Positions 32,953-40,760 are shown, counted from the stretch's first letter. The stretch is 64,000 nucleotides of DNA from an uncultured Verrucomicrobiales bacterium (GCA_937901085.1 CALCHQ010000034.1:92744-156743), one strand, 5' to 3'. A program made the numbers and translations. The notes: a model not told the origin generated them from the sequence alone.

Positions 32953-34068
32953 TCACTCTGGCATAATCGCCCAGTACTCAGCAGCCTGTGCGGGCGTAGC
33001 CGCTGCGCGGTAGTGCCGCATCAGCATTGCTGACCCTGTACTGTGGCCCATGTTTTCCTCCAAGGCTGCGCGGTCATGATACTTGGCCAAGTGGTATGTC
33101 GCGTATGAGTGGCGGGCAACATCCTGCCTGTTCGCCAGACCAGCTTCACGGCGCGTCTGCTGGTTCTTACGCTTCCAGTTCGTCGGGCAAATCATTTCGC
33201 CCGGCGTGTGCTTTCCTGTACTCGCCAGCCATGCGGCAAGGTTCGGTTCTATCTCCACGTTGCGCACCTGTGCTGTCTTGGTAACGTCAGGTGTCAGGTG
33301 AATGAAGCCGTCGCGCACCGCGCTCCAGCGCAAGCGTGTCAACTCCACAGGGCGTATGCCCGCAAAGAGCAACAGCGCGTAAGCCGCCTTGCAATCGTCT
33401 GGCGCGCCCTGCATGAGGCTGCGGGCTTCCTCCGGGGTGAATACATCGATACCCTGCCGCGCGGGCACTCGGATGGGTTCCAGCTTCGAGAAAGGCGAGT
33501 CTGGGATGATACCCTGCCGCACAGCCCACGAGAACGCAGGGCGCATCGTACGCACCAGTCCGGCGGCATACGCCGGGCGGCCAAATGATGCCAGCCAGGC
33601 GTTGAGGTTCTTTGCCGTCATCTCCGTAACCATCAGCGGACCAAATTGCTCATTGAATATGCGTGAGACCGTCCGGAAGTTGGAAGAGGTCTTGCCGCGC
33701 CAGCTTGCCGCCTTGGCCTCCGCAAAGTCGGCAAGCATCATCTCTACTGTGATATGCCGTCCAGAAGATTTGAGCAGGGGTAGAGCAATTTCTATTGCAT
33801 GGTCAAGGCTCACACTCACCCCGGCATCGGCAAGCCGCTCGTACGCCCTGCGAGCGTCCACCAGCTGGGTGTTGCTCAGCACTGTTTCGCGCGACTCGGT
33901 GCGCGTGGCCGCTATTAACTCCGCGCGTTTCATCTCCGCCTCGGACTTTGTGCGAAAATACATCCGCTTGGCTTTTTTGTCAGGCGTCAGGTACGACGGC
34001 ACAAAAATGGCGTAGTACGAAATGCCGCTTTTAATGGTTTTAGTGATTTTTAATTTCGCAATCTTCAT
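32953..34068 (-). CDS. Tyrosine-type integrase of the tRNA-Thr element
   Basis: Inserts the element into the 3' end of tRNA-Thr. About 371 residues from the ATG at 34068 (an in-frame ATG at 34092 would add GKNGKNA). It has an N-terminal arm-binding region with KSGISYYAIFV, a core-binding helix domain and the catalytic domain: Arg in LFAGIRPVELTRLRW, Lys near VTKTAQVRNVEI, second box DVARHSYATYHLAKY where the usual His of HxxR is Asp, GHS in NMGHSTGSAML and the Tyr in MRHYRAA. It is GC-rich like the host, unlike the cargo genes. Its stop is seven bases from that of convergent cargo 3. Confidence 0.92.
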   Translation of the reverse strand: MKIAKLKITKTIKSGISYYAIFVPSYLTPDKKAKRMYFRTKSEAEMKRAELIAATRTESRETVLSNTQLVDARRAYERLADAGVSVSLDHAIEIALPLLKSSGRHITVEMMLADFAEAKAASWRGKTSSNFRTVSRIFNEQFGPLMVTEMTAKNLNAWLASFGRPAYAAGLVRTMRPAFSWAVRQGIIPDSPFSKLEPIRVPARQGIDVFTPEEARSLMQGAPDDCKAAYALLLFAGIRPVELTRLRWSAVRDGFIHLTPDVTKTAQVRNVEIEPNLAAWLASTGKHTPGEMICPTNWKRKNQQTRREAGLANRQDVARHSYATYHLAKYHDRAALEENMGHSTGSAMLMRHYRAAATPAQAAEYWAIMPE

Positions 34069-34154
34069 GGCATTTTTCCCATTTTTTCCCATTTTGAACT
34101 GCTTTTAGTGCTATTATTACCATAATTCGCTTTAAGTCCAGCCTAAAATGAAAC

Positions 34155-34203
34155 AAATAAAAAAAGCCCCGAAACCTTTATTTTTCAAAGATTTCGGGGC
34201 TTT
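34155..34203 (-). terminator. Element-supplied terminator downstream of tRNA-Thr
   Basis: AAAGCCCCGAAA (34163-34174) pairs with TTTCGGGGCTTT (34192-34203), followed on the minus strand by a T run. It ends transcription of the tRNA rebuilt by the insertion. Confidence 0.8.
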
Positions 34204-34210
34204 CGTCTCC

Positions 34211-34251
34211 AGAGCCGGATGTCAGGGTCGAACTGACGACCGTCCGATTAC
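34211..34251. repeat. Attachment-site repeat, tRNA-proximal copy
   Basis: 41 bp identical to 30073-30113, forming the 3' half of the intact tRNA-Thr. The bases on either side differ between the two copies. Confidence 0.92.
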
Positions 34252-34284
34252 AAATCGGGTGCTCTACCACTGAGCTAATCCGGC
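34213..34284 (-). tRNA. tRNA-Thr(TGT)
   Basis: 72-nt cloverleaf on the minus strand. The acceptor stem GCCGGAT/ATCCGGC is perfect, the D-arm reads AGCTCAGTGGTAGAGC, the anticodon loop is TTTGTAA (anticodon TGT) and the T-arm is CAGTTCGACCCTG. CCA is not encoded. Its 3' 39 nt come from the integrated element. Confidence 0.95.
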
Positions 34285-34297
34285 GGATTGCGGGGGC

Positions 34298-34326
34298 ATT
34301 TTACACGACCGCAATGCCCCTGGCAA
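34298..34326 (-). promoter_or_regulatory. tRNA-Thr promoter
   Basis: TTGCCA (34326-34321), 17-bp spacer, TAAAAT (34303-34298); expected start seven bases before the tRNA. Confidence 0.65.
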
Positions 34327-34340
34327 GCTTTTTTTGATTT

Positions 34341-35309
34341 TTAGAAATGAAAACCGCAGTCCAGACCGACGGTGATGAGGAAATGATCCACCAGGCCTGC
34401 GCCTCCCGTGGCGCGGTCAATCTTGGCGGCATTGCTGCCGGACCAGGAGCATTGCACCCAGGGCTTCACATAGAAGCGGCCATCGCGGCCGAGCCAGCCG
34501 CCGTGCGAGTAGGGCAGCAGGGCGGCCTTGATGCGCCAGGCATCCACGCCCTCCACATCTTCGCCCCAGTACCCGACCGAGGGAGCCACCCCCAGCGACA
34601 GTTCAAGGTCGGCCCCCATGCTGCTGCGGTTCAGCACATCGGTGAAGCGGTAGCCGGCCTCCACATCAAAATACAACCCGGTCAGACCGTAGACACCCAG
34701 CCCGGCTTCTGCCTTGCCGAAGAATCCTTTCTGGTAATCATTGTACACCAGGGTGAAATTAAACTCGTGGGTGGAGTGTTGGGAAACGCCGTCGTGGTGG
34801 AACGCCATGTATCCTTCCAGGCCACCGTGGCGGTAGGTATAGCCCAGTTCCGCCACCAGATTGGGGAATAATTCCTTGCCCACGGCGTAGCTGATGCGGC
34901 CCAGGCGGGGGGAGGAAAGGTCGCTCGTCTTGTCCCAGACGATGCCGTATTCGCCGCTGATGCGCTGGTGCAACCCCATGCTCAGGAGGTTGCGGTTGGG
35001 AAGCGTATAGGAAGCATCAATGGAAGAATAACCTATCTTGCTGAGCCCATTGCGGACGCCCATGCCGCGCACCGCATAATCGGAGGTGTAGGCATTCAGG
35101 TTCACCCAGCCGCTGCGGGTCGAAGAGGCGGTCGTTATCGGAGCCGAAGCCGGGGCATAGGCATCCTGTTCATAGGCGGAATAATCCTGGTAGCCGGTTT
35201 CGTAGCTTACATCGCTGTATTCAATGGGGGCATCCGGAATAGCGGGGGGAAGCTCGGTGGCCAGCGCGGGCAGGGCTGCGGCAAGAAGAAGATAGGCGCG
35301 TCTCATCAT
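34341..35309 (-). CDS. Outer-membrane beta-barrel protein, function unknown
   Basis: A 322-residue secreted protein with signal MMRRAYLLLAAALPALATE and an N-terminal Tyr/Ser/Pro-rich stretch of about 50 residues. The rest is alternating amphipathic strands with many aromatic residues, such as TSDYAVRGMGVRNGL, GEYGIVWDKTSD and FYVKPWVQCSWSGSNAAKI, ending in LITVGLDCGFHF with a C-terminal Phe typical of outer-membrane barrels. Specific family not recognised. The first of two adjacent ATGs (35309) is used because it lies two bases after the predicted start site. Divergent from the DUF486 gene. Confidence 0.8.
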   Translation of the reverse strand: MMRRAYLLLAAALPALATELPPAIPDAPIEYSDVSYETGYQDYSAYEQDAYAPASAPITTASSTRSGWVNLNAYTSDYAVRGMGVRNGLSKIGYSSIDASYTLPNRNLLSMGLHQRISGEYGIVWDKTSDLSSPRLGRISYAVGKELFPNLVAELGYTYRHGGLEGYMAFHHDGVSQHSTHEFNFTLVYNDYQKGFFGKAEAGLGVYGLTGLYFDVEAGYRFTDVLNRSSMGADLELSLGVAPSVGYWGEDVEGVDAWRIKAALLPYSHGGWLGRDGRFYVKPWVQCSWSGSNAAKIDRATGGAGLVDHFLITVGLDCGFHF

Positions 35310-35327
35310 ACGCGCGTATTCTACCTT

Positions 35328-35356
35328 GTCGGGGGGCATTCGGCAAGCAAAAAGAA
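35328..35356 (-). promoter_or_regulatory. Promoter of the beta-barrel gene
   Basis: TTGCCG and TAGAAT on the minus strand with a 17-bp spacer (approximate span); the ATG lies eight bases after the -10 box. Confidence 0.5.
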
Positions 35357-35381
35357 TGCCCTGCGCCCGCTGCACAAAATC

Positions 35382-35410
35382 TTGACAACCGCGCAGCTTG
35401 CCGCTATTTT
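35382..35410 (+). promoter_or_regulatory. DUF486 gene promoter
   Basis: TTGACA (35382-35387), 17-bp spacer, TATTTT (35405-35410); expected start 35417, six-base leader. Confidence 0.65.
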
Positions 35411-35422
35411 AATGCCCGCGCC

Positions 35423-35791
35423 ATGTACAAGCTTGCCTTATCCATCTGCCTGTTGTTTATGAGCAACGTCGTGATGACCTTTGCCTGGTATGGGTTTCTG
35501 CGTAAACCGGGCGAAGCCAACAGCACGCCCATGTGGATGCTGGTGCTGATGAGCTGGGGGCTCGCCTTCTTCGAATACTGCTTCATGGTGCCGGCCAATC
35601 ATCTGGGCCGCGCCTACGGACTTTCCCTGGCCCAGCTCAAGATTATGCAGGAGGCGCTCACGCTGAGCATCTTTGTGCCTTTCATGATTCTCTACATGGG
35701 TGAACAATGGAAGTGGGACTACCTCTGGGCCTTCCTCTGCGTGCTGGGAGCGGTGTTCTTTGTGAACCGAGAGGCGCTCATGGGCGCCTGA
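35423..35791 (+). CDS. DUF486-family membrane protein (DMT-like)
   Basis: A 122-residue protein of four membrane helices: LALSICLLFMSNVVMTFAWY, MWMLVLMSWGLAFFEYCFMV, a segment after the conserved PANHLGR and LKIMQEALTL, and WAFLCVLGAVFFV. This pattern matches DUF486, thought to be related to small drug/metabolite transporters. Length is typical. Substrate unknown. It is a single-gene unit between the beta-barrel gene and the LOG gene. Confidence 0.88.
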   Translation: MYKLALSICLLFMSNVVMTFAWYGFLRKPGEANSTPMWMLVLMSWGLAFFEYCFMVPANHLGRAYGLSLAQLKIMQEALTLSIFVPFMILYMGEQWKWDYLWAFLCVLGAVFFVNREALMGA

Positions 35792-35854
35792 GGTGGCAGA
35801 CTCCTTTTCCGGCTGCATGCCCGCCACTATCTCTTGTTACGGTATCTTTTGAAA

Positions 35855-35883
35855 TTGACAAGACCGGCCACAGGGTGCATAGT
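35855..35883 (+). promoter_or_regulatory. LOG gene promoter
   Basis: TTGACA (35855-35860), 17-bp spacer, CATAGT (35878-35883); expected start one base before the ATG. Confidence 0.5.
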
Positions 35884-35890
35884 ATGGAGT

Positions 35891-36982
35891 ATGAGCAATC
35901 CCGAAGTTCTGGCCGCACGCGATATCAACAGCAGGGCTGAATCCCACACCTCATTCTCCATCCCGGTAAGCACAGGAAACCCAGTGCTGGATGCCAATCT
36001 CTACGATTTGTCGCGCCGTTTCTGCGGTACGCATTCGCCCGATACAGTGCTGCAGATGCTCGCCACGGTGATGAACGCCGCCGCCAGCAACCTGGGCGAA
36101 CATGACCTGGAAATCATGAACCGCGCCATCGACGAAATGTTTGCGGCCGACAAAATGTTCCAGCCTTACGAGAACTGCCGCAAGATTGCCTGCTTCGGCT
36201 CGGCCCGCATCAAGGAATCCGACCCCAGCTACATCCAGGCCCGCGCCTTTGCCGATTTGGTTTCCAGCCAGGGCTATATGGTGATAACAGGCGGCGGGCC
36301 GGGGCTCATGCAGGCCTGCAATGAGGGGGCTACCGAAGAAAATTCCTTCGGGCTGAACATTACGTTGCCCTACGAGCAGCATCCCAACCCCATCATGGCC
36401 GGGAGCGATAAGATGATGAACTTCTACTACTTCTTCACCCGCAAGCTCAATTTCCTGAAGCAGAGCGATGCCCTGGTGGCTTTCCCCGGCGGCTTCGGCA
36501 CCATGGATGAGATTTTTGAGGCCATCACCCTCATCCAGACCGGGAAATGCACCATCTTCCCCGTGGTACTCATGGACCCGCCCGGCGAATCATACTGGCA
36601 CCGCTGGATTCACTTCATCGAAAAGGAACTCCTTGCTGCCGGCCTTATCTCCCCGGAGGATATGAAGCTGCTCTACGTTTCCAAGGACGCAGAGGATGCC
36701 TACCACCACATTGCCACCTTCTACAGCCGCTTCCATTCGTATTATTTCGACGGCGATGTGCTTTCCATCCGCCTCTCGCATCCCATGACAGAAAGCTCCC
36801 TTGCCTGGCTGCTGGAGGATTTTGGCGATATCATGCCCTTCAAGGATATCCGGCAGCTGGAAGCCGATCCCGCCGACCCTGACGAACGCCTCGGCTTCCT
36901 CTCCCGCCTCAAATTCACCTTCAAACGCGGGAATTACGCCCGGCTCCGCGAGCTCATCGACGCTGTGAATGACCTGGACTAA
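35891..36982 (+). CDS. LOG-family protein (nucleotide 5'-monophosphate nucleosidase-like)
   Basis: A 363-residue protein with the lysine-decarboxylase-like Rossmann fold. GSARIKESDPSYIQARAF and VITGGGPGLMQACNEGA form the nucleotide-binding region, and the signature FPGGFGTMDEIFEAITL (near residue 200) holds the catalytic Arg/Glu pattern of LOG enzymes, which split nucleotide monophosphates to base and ribose phosphate. It is longer than plant-like LOGs because of about 85 N-terminal residues and a long C-terminus. The start at MSNPEVLAARD is chosen by the promoter position. Real substrate uncertain. Confidence 0.85.
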   Translation: MSNPEVLAARDINSRAESHTSFSIPVSTGNPVLDANLYDLSRRFCGTHSPDTVLQMLATVMNAAASNLGEHDLEIMNRAIDEMFAADKMFQPYENCRKIACFGSARIKESDPSYIQARAFADLVSSQGYMVITGGGPGLMQACNEGATEENSFGLNITLPYEQHPNPIMAGSDKMMNFYYFFTRKLNFLKQSDALVAFPGGFGTMDEIFEAITLIQTGKCTIFPVVLMDPPGESYWHRWIHFIEKELLAAGLISPEDMKLLYVSKDAEDAYHHIATFYSRFHSYYFDGDVLSIRLSHPMTESSLAWLLEDFGDIMPFKDIRQLEADPADPDERLGFLSRLKFTFKRGNYARLRELIDAVNDLD

Positions 36983-36985
36983 TGA

Positions 36986-37050
36986 GAATGATTAAGTTTT
37001 AGTGATTAGTGATTAATAAAAATTAACGCACGCAGCGCGTGCCGGATTAA
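36986..37050. repeat. Degenerate GTGATTA repeats with GC hairpin
   Basis: ATGATTAAG, then AGTGATTAGTGATTAATAA, a hairpin GCACGC-AGC-GCGTGC (37028-37042) and GGATTAAGG. This is the same composite as at 28,305. Confidence 0.6.
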
Positions 37051-37052
37051 GG

Positions 37053-37086
37053 AAAAGCCCTTGGGGATGTCTCCCCAAGGGCTTTT
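37053..37086. terminator. Bidirectional terminator between LOG and PEP-CTERM genes
   Basis: AAAAGCCCTTGGGG pairs with CCCCAAGGGCTTTT around a loop. A nearly identical stem occurs at 38,848. Confidence 0.85.
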
Positions 37087-37161
37087 CTGTATAATATACC
37101 TAAGTAAATAGTCAATCGTCGATAGTCAATTTACTTGCGGCCTTGGCACGCCAAAGTCACT

Positions 37162-37671
37162 TTAGTGACGGCGGCGGCGGGCGCAGAGACCGGCCAGAGC
37201 CAGCAGGCTCAGCGTAGCCGTGGCCGGTTCAGGAACGGGCAATGCATAGGTTGTCACCGTGGCAGAAGCGCTCTTGAGCAGTACGCCGCCATTGCTGGTA
37301 AAATCATTACCAAGCCAGCCGGATGCTATCATGCCAATGTCCACACGAGCAGATTCATTATCCCATGTAATATCCTCATTCGTCAAAACGCCAGTAACGG
37401 TCTTGGTTGCAGTGGTACTTCCAAGGGGCTCGGTAATGGTAGCGGTGTAAGTTCCGTTGGAAAGCGTAATGGCAACATCGTTCATGCGGTTGCCATTAGT
37501 GCCGGAGCTAACCGTCACAGTGCCGAGATCGAACTTATTCACGCCGCCCAGTGTAATGTACACATGCTGCTTATACAGATTTATACCCAGTCCCGTACCC
37601 TTGGCACCAATCTGCAGAAGTGTAGTTGTAGTATTTTGATTTTGAGATGCGATGTACAGATATTTTTTCAC
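37162..37671 (-). pseudogene. PEP-CTERM anchored protein lacking a signal peptide
   Basis: A 169-residue frame that ends in a clear PEP-CTERM anchor: VPEPATATLSLLALAGLC then ARRRRH. The preceding residues are Thr/Gly/Asn-rich beta-strand sequence (TNGNRMNDVAITLSNGTYTA). The frame starts with GTG at KKYLYIASQNQ, with no hydrophobic signal, although a PEP-CTERM protein needs one for export. Upstream of 37671 the DNA is AT-rich and shows no signal in this frame. It is most likely a truncated or decaying gene; a misread of the start cannot be ruled out. Confidence 0.6.
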
Positions 37672-38076
37672 AATGAGCTTATTTTTATAAAATAAGGGAT
37701 ATGACTGTTTGAAATTTTGAATAAAAAAAGAGCTTCAATCCAAGAGGTATATATGTATAAATTCAGAGATATAAAAATCAAAACAACAGCTGGAGTGATT
37801 TTCTAATTTTAATATCATCTTAATCGAAATGTAGTAGAATAATTGCCATTCCATGGCGATGGCAAATCATTATAAGCAAACGTAATGATGCTCATTTATA
37901 CTAGATATTCACTATTAACTCACCAGTCTTCCATGTGATTCGACCGGCTGTCGCATCTCAAATGCGATATACTGCGCCTGCGCGCATGTGGGGTAACGAC
38001 TTCCAGCGTACGAGGAACAGGTGCCCTTCGCAGCGCGTAAACTCAATAACTACAAACATATAGAACAAAACACAAA
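37672..38076. other. 405-bp noncoding region before a PEP-CTERM gene
   Basis: The first 250 bases are AT-rich with nothing recognisable except an inverted pair TTGCCA/TGGCAA at 37843-37866. The last 150 bases are GC-richer and hold a -10 box TATACT (37968-37973) with an inverted repeat directly before it. Confidence 0.6.
37951..37973 (+). promoter_or_regulatory. Operator-like inverted repeat next to a -10 box
   Basis: TCGCAT-CTCAA-ATGCGA (37951-37967) abuts TATACT (37968-37973). No -35 box is recognisable at 16-18 bp, as expected of an activated or repressed promoter. About 97 bases of leader would precede the ATG at 38077. Confidence 0.45.
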
Positions 38077-38820
38077 ATGAAGAAGACAATTATAGCCCTT
38101 ATAGCTCTTGCCGGTGTTGCTTATGCTGGCACGGAGTTTACGGATTTGTCAACAGGAAAGACATTGTCCGGAATTACTTATAATCTTCCTGCTGCAGAAA
38201 GCACCAAGGCTTCGTTTACCGGTTCTATCTCCAAGCCTGGCGGTGGTGATGTCGCCGAGGTGGGTGTAGCTCTTACGCTGAATCTGACAGACATTCAAGC
38301 ATTCTTCAGCACCGCCGAAAACTCCACCAAGAGTATCACCCTGATGACTTTTGATGTTGATACTAACGTTGGCCTTGCGCTTACCAATTCTGGTATTACC
38401 GGAATGTGGGATGATAAGATTTGGAATAACGCCAGTAACTTTACAATCTCTTATGCATCTCTTAATGATACTTGGGTTGGCAAAGACGGTGATACTTATG
38501 TGACAATTGCTGTTTCGCATGCCAATGTTGGTGGCAACGACGGGGGTCTGATGGTGTATTCTCCCGATGAAAAACTTGGCGGGTACAATGGGCTTGGCTC
38601 TTCAAGTAATGATAATATGACCAAGATTGAGTTTGATACGGCATATGTCATTTCCGCTGCTATCAATCCGGGTTGGAGCGATTCTTCCACATGCCAGAGC
38701 TTGGCTGCCAGCCTTGCCACGTCGACAAAGGCAATTACAGGTGTAATTCCCGAGCCGACCACCGCTACGCTGAGCCTGCTGGCTCTCTGTGGTCTGGCTG
38801 CCCGCCGCCGTCGCAAGTAA
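38077..38820 (+). CDS. PEP-CTERM anchored exported protein
   Basis: A 247-residue protein with signal peptide MKKTIIALIALAGVAYA and a C-terminal anchor GVIPEPTTATLSLLALCG then LAARRRRK, the Verrucomicrobia-type exosortase sorting signal. The mature part is Ser/Thr/Gly/Asn-rich and probably beta-sandwich (SITLMTFDVDTNVGLALT, TYVTIAVSHANVGGNDGGLM). Function unknown; such proteins usually end up on the surface or in the exopolysaccharide layer. The long leader with an inverted repeat at the promoter suggests regulated expression. A terminator matching that at 37,053 follows. Confidence 0.85.
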   Translation: MKKTIIALIALAGVAYAGTEFTDLSTGKTLSGITYNLPAAESTKASFTGSISKPGGGDVAEVGVALTLNLTDIQAFFSTAENSTKSITLMTFDVDTNVGLALTNSGITGMWDDKIWNNASNFTISYASLNDTWVGKDGDTYVTIAVSHANVGGNDGGLMVYSPDEKLGGYNGLGSSSNDNMTKIEFDTAYVISAAINPGWSDSSTCQSLAASLATSTKAITGVIPEPTTATLSLLALCGLAARRRRK

Positions 38821-38847
38821 TTGCGAGAACGCGACCATTCCTATCAG

Positions 38848-38881
38848 AAAAGCCCTTGGGGAGACGACCCCAAGGGCTTTT
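38848..38881 (+). terminator. Terminator of the PEP-CTERM gene
   Basis: AAAAGCCCTTGGGG-AGACGA-CCCCAAGGGCTTTT stem. Confidence 0.85.
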
Positions 38882-38999
38882 GCCTTTATGACAGCAAAGA
38901 AGGGTGCTTTTTATTTATAGGGCGTAGATATTGCTTGCTGTTATCTGTTTTGTGTGATACGCTCGGCGCGCCCCTTTATTTTCTCAATTTTCTCGAGTT

Positions 39000-39797
39000 A
39001 TGAAGAATTTTCTTTTTTCTCTGCTGTGCCTAGGTATGATAACCGTTGCTTCTGCTACGGAAATGCAGTTGGAGTATTCTAATGCTCTGTATGATGACGA
39101 GGATAATCCGATTGTTGCATCTGAGAAGCATGGGGCATGGGCGACGGGTGTTCGCTTCGTACTCCAGCCGGATTCTGACTGGGTACCGACGAATCCGGAG
39201 GACCCGGAGGGCGATGGCACATGGGCATACGTTTTAGATGTGAATGTGGATGGGGATGCTGGGGATTTGTCTGATTGTGACACGCTTAAGCTGGAGAGCT
39301 TTACCTTGCAGTCTGTGGATGCGGGGAACCTGGAGGTTTCAGGTGTGTGGGGGCTGATTATGGATGCCGATGGTGTGGTTCTTGCGGCTTCATATGATGA
39401 TGAGTTCGGCGGTACTGGTTCTATTACCTTTGATTTTTCGGAGGCTGCACCTGAACTGAATATGTTCTCTGCTTACACGCTGACTTTTGTGTTGTCTGAT
39501 GATACTCTGGAGAACCTGGGAGTGAGTGTGGGCGATACTTATGCCGGTAATGGTCACAAGATGTTTGTGCATGCTGCTGCCGTGGAGGCGGAAGGAACGG
39601 AGGATGAATATATTGTCTACACCGCTAATGAACATCTGGATTATTGTTATGTGGATGACTCGGGAGATGTGATTCTTTCGGCTCCGGCGGTATATATTGT
39701 GGCGAAGGCGGATGCGATTCCCGAGCCCACCTCGGCTACGCTTTCCTTGCTGGCTCTCTGTGGTCTCTGTGCCCGCCGCCGCCGCAAGCGATTTTGA
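39000..39797 (+). CDS. PEP-CTERM anchored exported protein, acidic
   Basis: A 265-residue protein with signal MKNFLFSLLCLGMITVASA and the anchor AIPEPTSATLSLLALCGL then CARRRRKRF. The mature part is strongly acidic, with Asp/Glu clusters (YDDEDNP, DVNVDGDAGDLSDCD) that could bind Ca2+; it looks beta-rich. Function unknown. It is unrelated to its neighbour except at the C-terminus. I see no clear promoter in the preceding 118 bases. A bidirectional terminator follows, before the convergent metallophosphoesterase. Confidence 0.85.
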   Translation: MKNFLFSLLCLGMITVASATEMQLEYSNALYDDEDNPIVASEKHGAWATGVRFVLQPDSDWVPTNPEDPEGDGTWAYVLDVNVDGDAGDLSDCDTLKLESFTLQSVDAGNLEVSGVWGLIMDADGVVLAASYDDEFGGTGSITFDFSEAAPELNMFSAYTLTFVLSDDTLENLGVSVGDTYAGNGHKMFVHAAAVEAEGTEDEYIVYTANEHLDYCYVDDSGDVILSAPAVYIVAKADAIPEPTSATLSLLALCGLCARRRRKRF

Positions 39798-39832
39798 GTG
39801 AATAGTGCATAAGGAATAGTGAATAGTAGATT
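39796..39832. repeat. GTGAATA/GGAATAG heptad repeats
   Basis: GAGTGAATAGTGCATAAGGAATAGTGAATAGTAG directly after the stop codon. Confidence 0.6.
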
Positions 39833-39888
39833 TTTCTATAGCGTTCCTTTTTGAAGGCACACCCAGATTACTGAACAAAATCAATCAG

Positions 39889-39923
39889 AAAAGCCCGTGA
39901 GAAGACATCCTCACGGGCTTTTT
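39889..39923. terminator. Bidirectional terminator
   Basis: AAAAGCCCGTGAG pairs with CTCACGGGCTTTTT; serves both convergent genes. Confidence 0.85.
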
Positions 39924-39943
39924 CTATCACTATTCCCTAGCCC

Positions 39944-40756
39944 TTATTCCTTATTCACTTCAATAATATTGACCTCTGGCGGGCAGAAGAAGCGCATGCC
40001 CATAATGGTGCCTACGCCGCGGCTGACGATGATGCGGCGGTTGTTGTCGAACTCGAAGAGTCCGGCGGGCATGGAGGAACGCAGGGAGATGGATGCGCCG
40101 GTAAAGGGGTTGCCGAGCTGGCCGCCGTGCGTGTGGCCGGAGAGCATGAGGTCCCAGTCGTAGGTGCGTAGCAGCCATCGGCTTTCTGGGTCGTGCGAAA
40201 GGAGAAGGACGGGGCGTTCTTCCTGCCCGGCGGGTTGCAGGCAGCTGGCGGGGCTTTCATCGCCTTCGTTCCAGTCGCCGAGGCCGACGATACGCAGGGT
40301 GGTGCCGGAGGGTGTGTGCCAGTCGATGCCCTGGTTGCGGAGAATGGGGATTCCAGCTGCGGCAAAGACGCGTTCCAGCTGGTCGAGTTTTTCGTAGTCG
40401 TGATTTCCGAGGATGGCGTAGGTGGGGGCGATGCTGCGGAGCTTTCTGAGGCCGTTTACGGCCCAGCGGGTACGCATGAAGCGCTGGTCTGCCCGGACGA
40501 AGTCGCCGCCGAAGAGGATGAGGTCCGGCTTGGCGGTGGCTATGTGGTCAATGGCTTGCACAAAAAGCTCCGGGTCGTTGTGCAGGTCGGCAAAGTAGGC
40601 GATTTTGAGGGGCCCGGCTCCCGGCAGGGCGGCAGCGGGCAGCTGGAGTTGGTTGCACTCGAGTTGCTGCGCGCTGTGTTTTCCGTAGAGGATGCTGCCC
40701 AGCCCGCAGATGAGAGCCAGCAGGGCGAGGATGATGAGCCATTTGCGGAAATTCAT
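39944..40756 (-). CDS. Membrane-anchored metallophosphoesterase (YkuE/LpxG-like)
   Basis: A 270-residue calcineurin-type phosphoesterase. It has an N-terminal membrane anchor (WLIILALLALICGLGSILY) and the metal-binding motifs FADLHNDPE, GGDFVRA, ILGNHDYEK and LSGHTHGGQL. These are arranged as in YkuE-type enzymes and in LpxG, which cleaves UDP-diacylglucosamine in lipid A synthesis of some bacteria. The exact substrate cannot be inferred. It is preceded by heptad repeats in place of a recognisable promoter. Confidence 0.87.
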   Translation of the reverse strand: MNFRKWLIILALLALICGLGSILYGKHSAQQLECNQLQLPAAALPGAGPLKIAYFADLHNDPELFVQAIDHIATAKPDLILFGGDFVRADQRFMRTRWAVNGLRKLRSIAPTYAILGNHDYEKLDQLERVFAAAGIPILRNQGIDWHTPSGTTLRIVGLGDWNEGDESPASCLQPAGQEERPVLLLSHDPESRWLLRTYDWDLMLSGHTHGGQLGNPFTGASISLRSSMPAGLFEFDNNRRIIVSRGVGTIMGMRFFCPPEVNIIEVNKE

Positions 40757-40760
40757 GGAG

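Larger units (their letters stand above)
30073..34251. mobile_element. Integrated element in tRNA-Thr(TGT), about 4.2 kb
   Basis: Bounded by 41-bp identical direct repeats that equal the 3' half of tRNA-Thr. A tyrosine integrase gene is next to the intact tRNA copy, the usual layout of tRNA-targeting islands. The element carries six genes: a 52-codon minus-strand gene, an XRE-RHH regulator, three paralogous cargo genes and the integrase. Cargo genes are visibly AT-rich compared with both flanks. No capsid, replication, conjugation or relaxase gene is visible, so it is either a minimal mobilisable unit, a satellite of another element, or a remnant. Confidence 0.9.

Noticed and set aside
37162..39797. 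A local exosortase system
   Set aside because: Only substrates and a TIGR04073-like protein are present; no exosortase gene is seen in the window.
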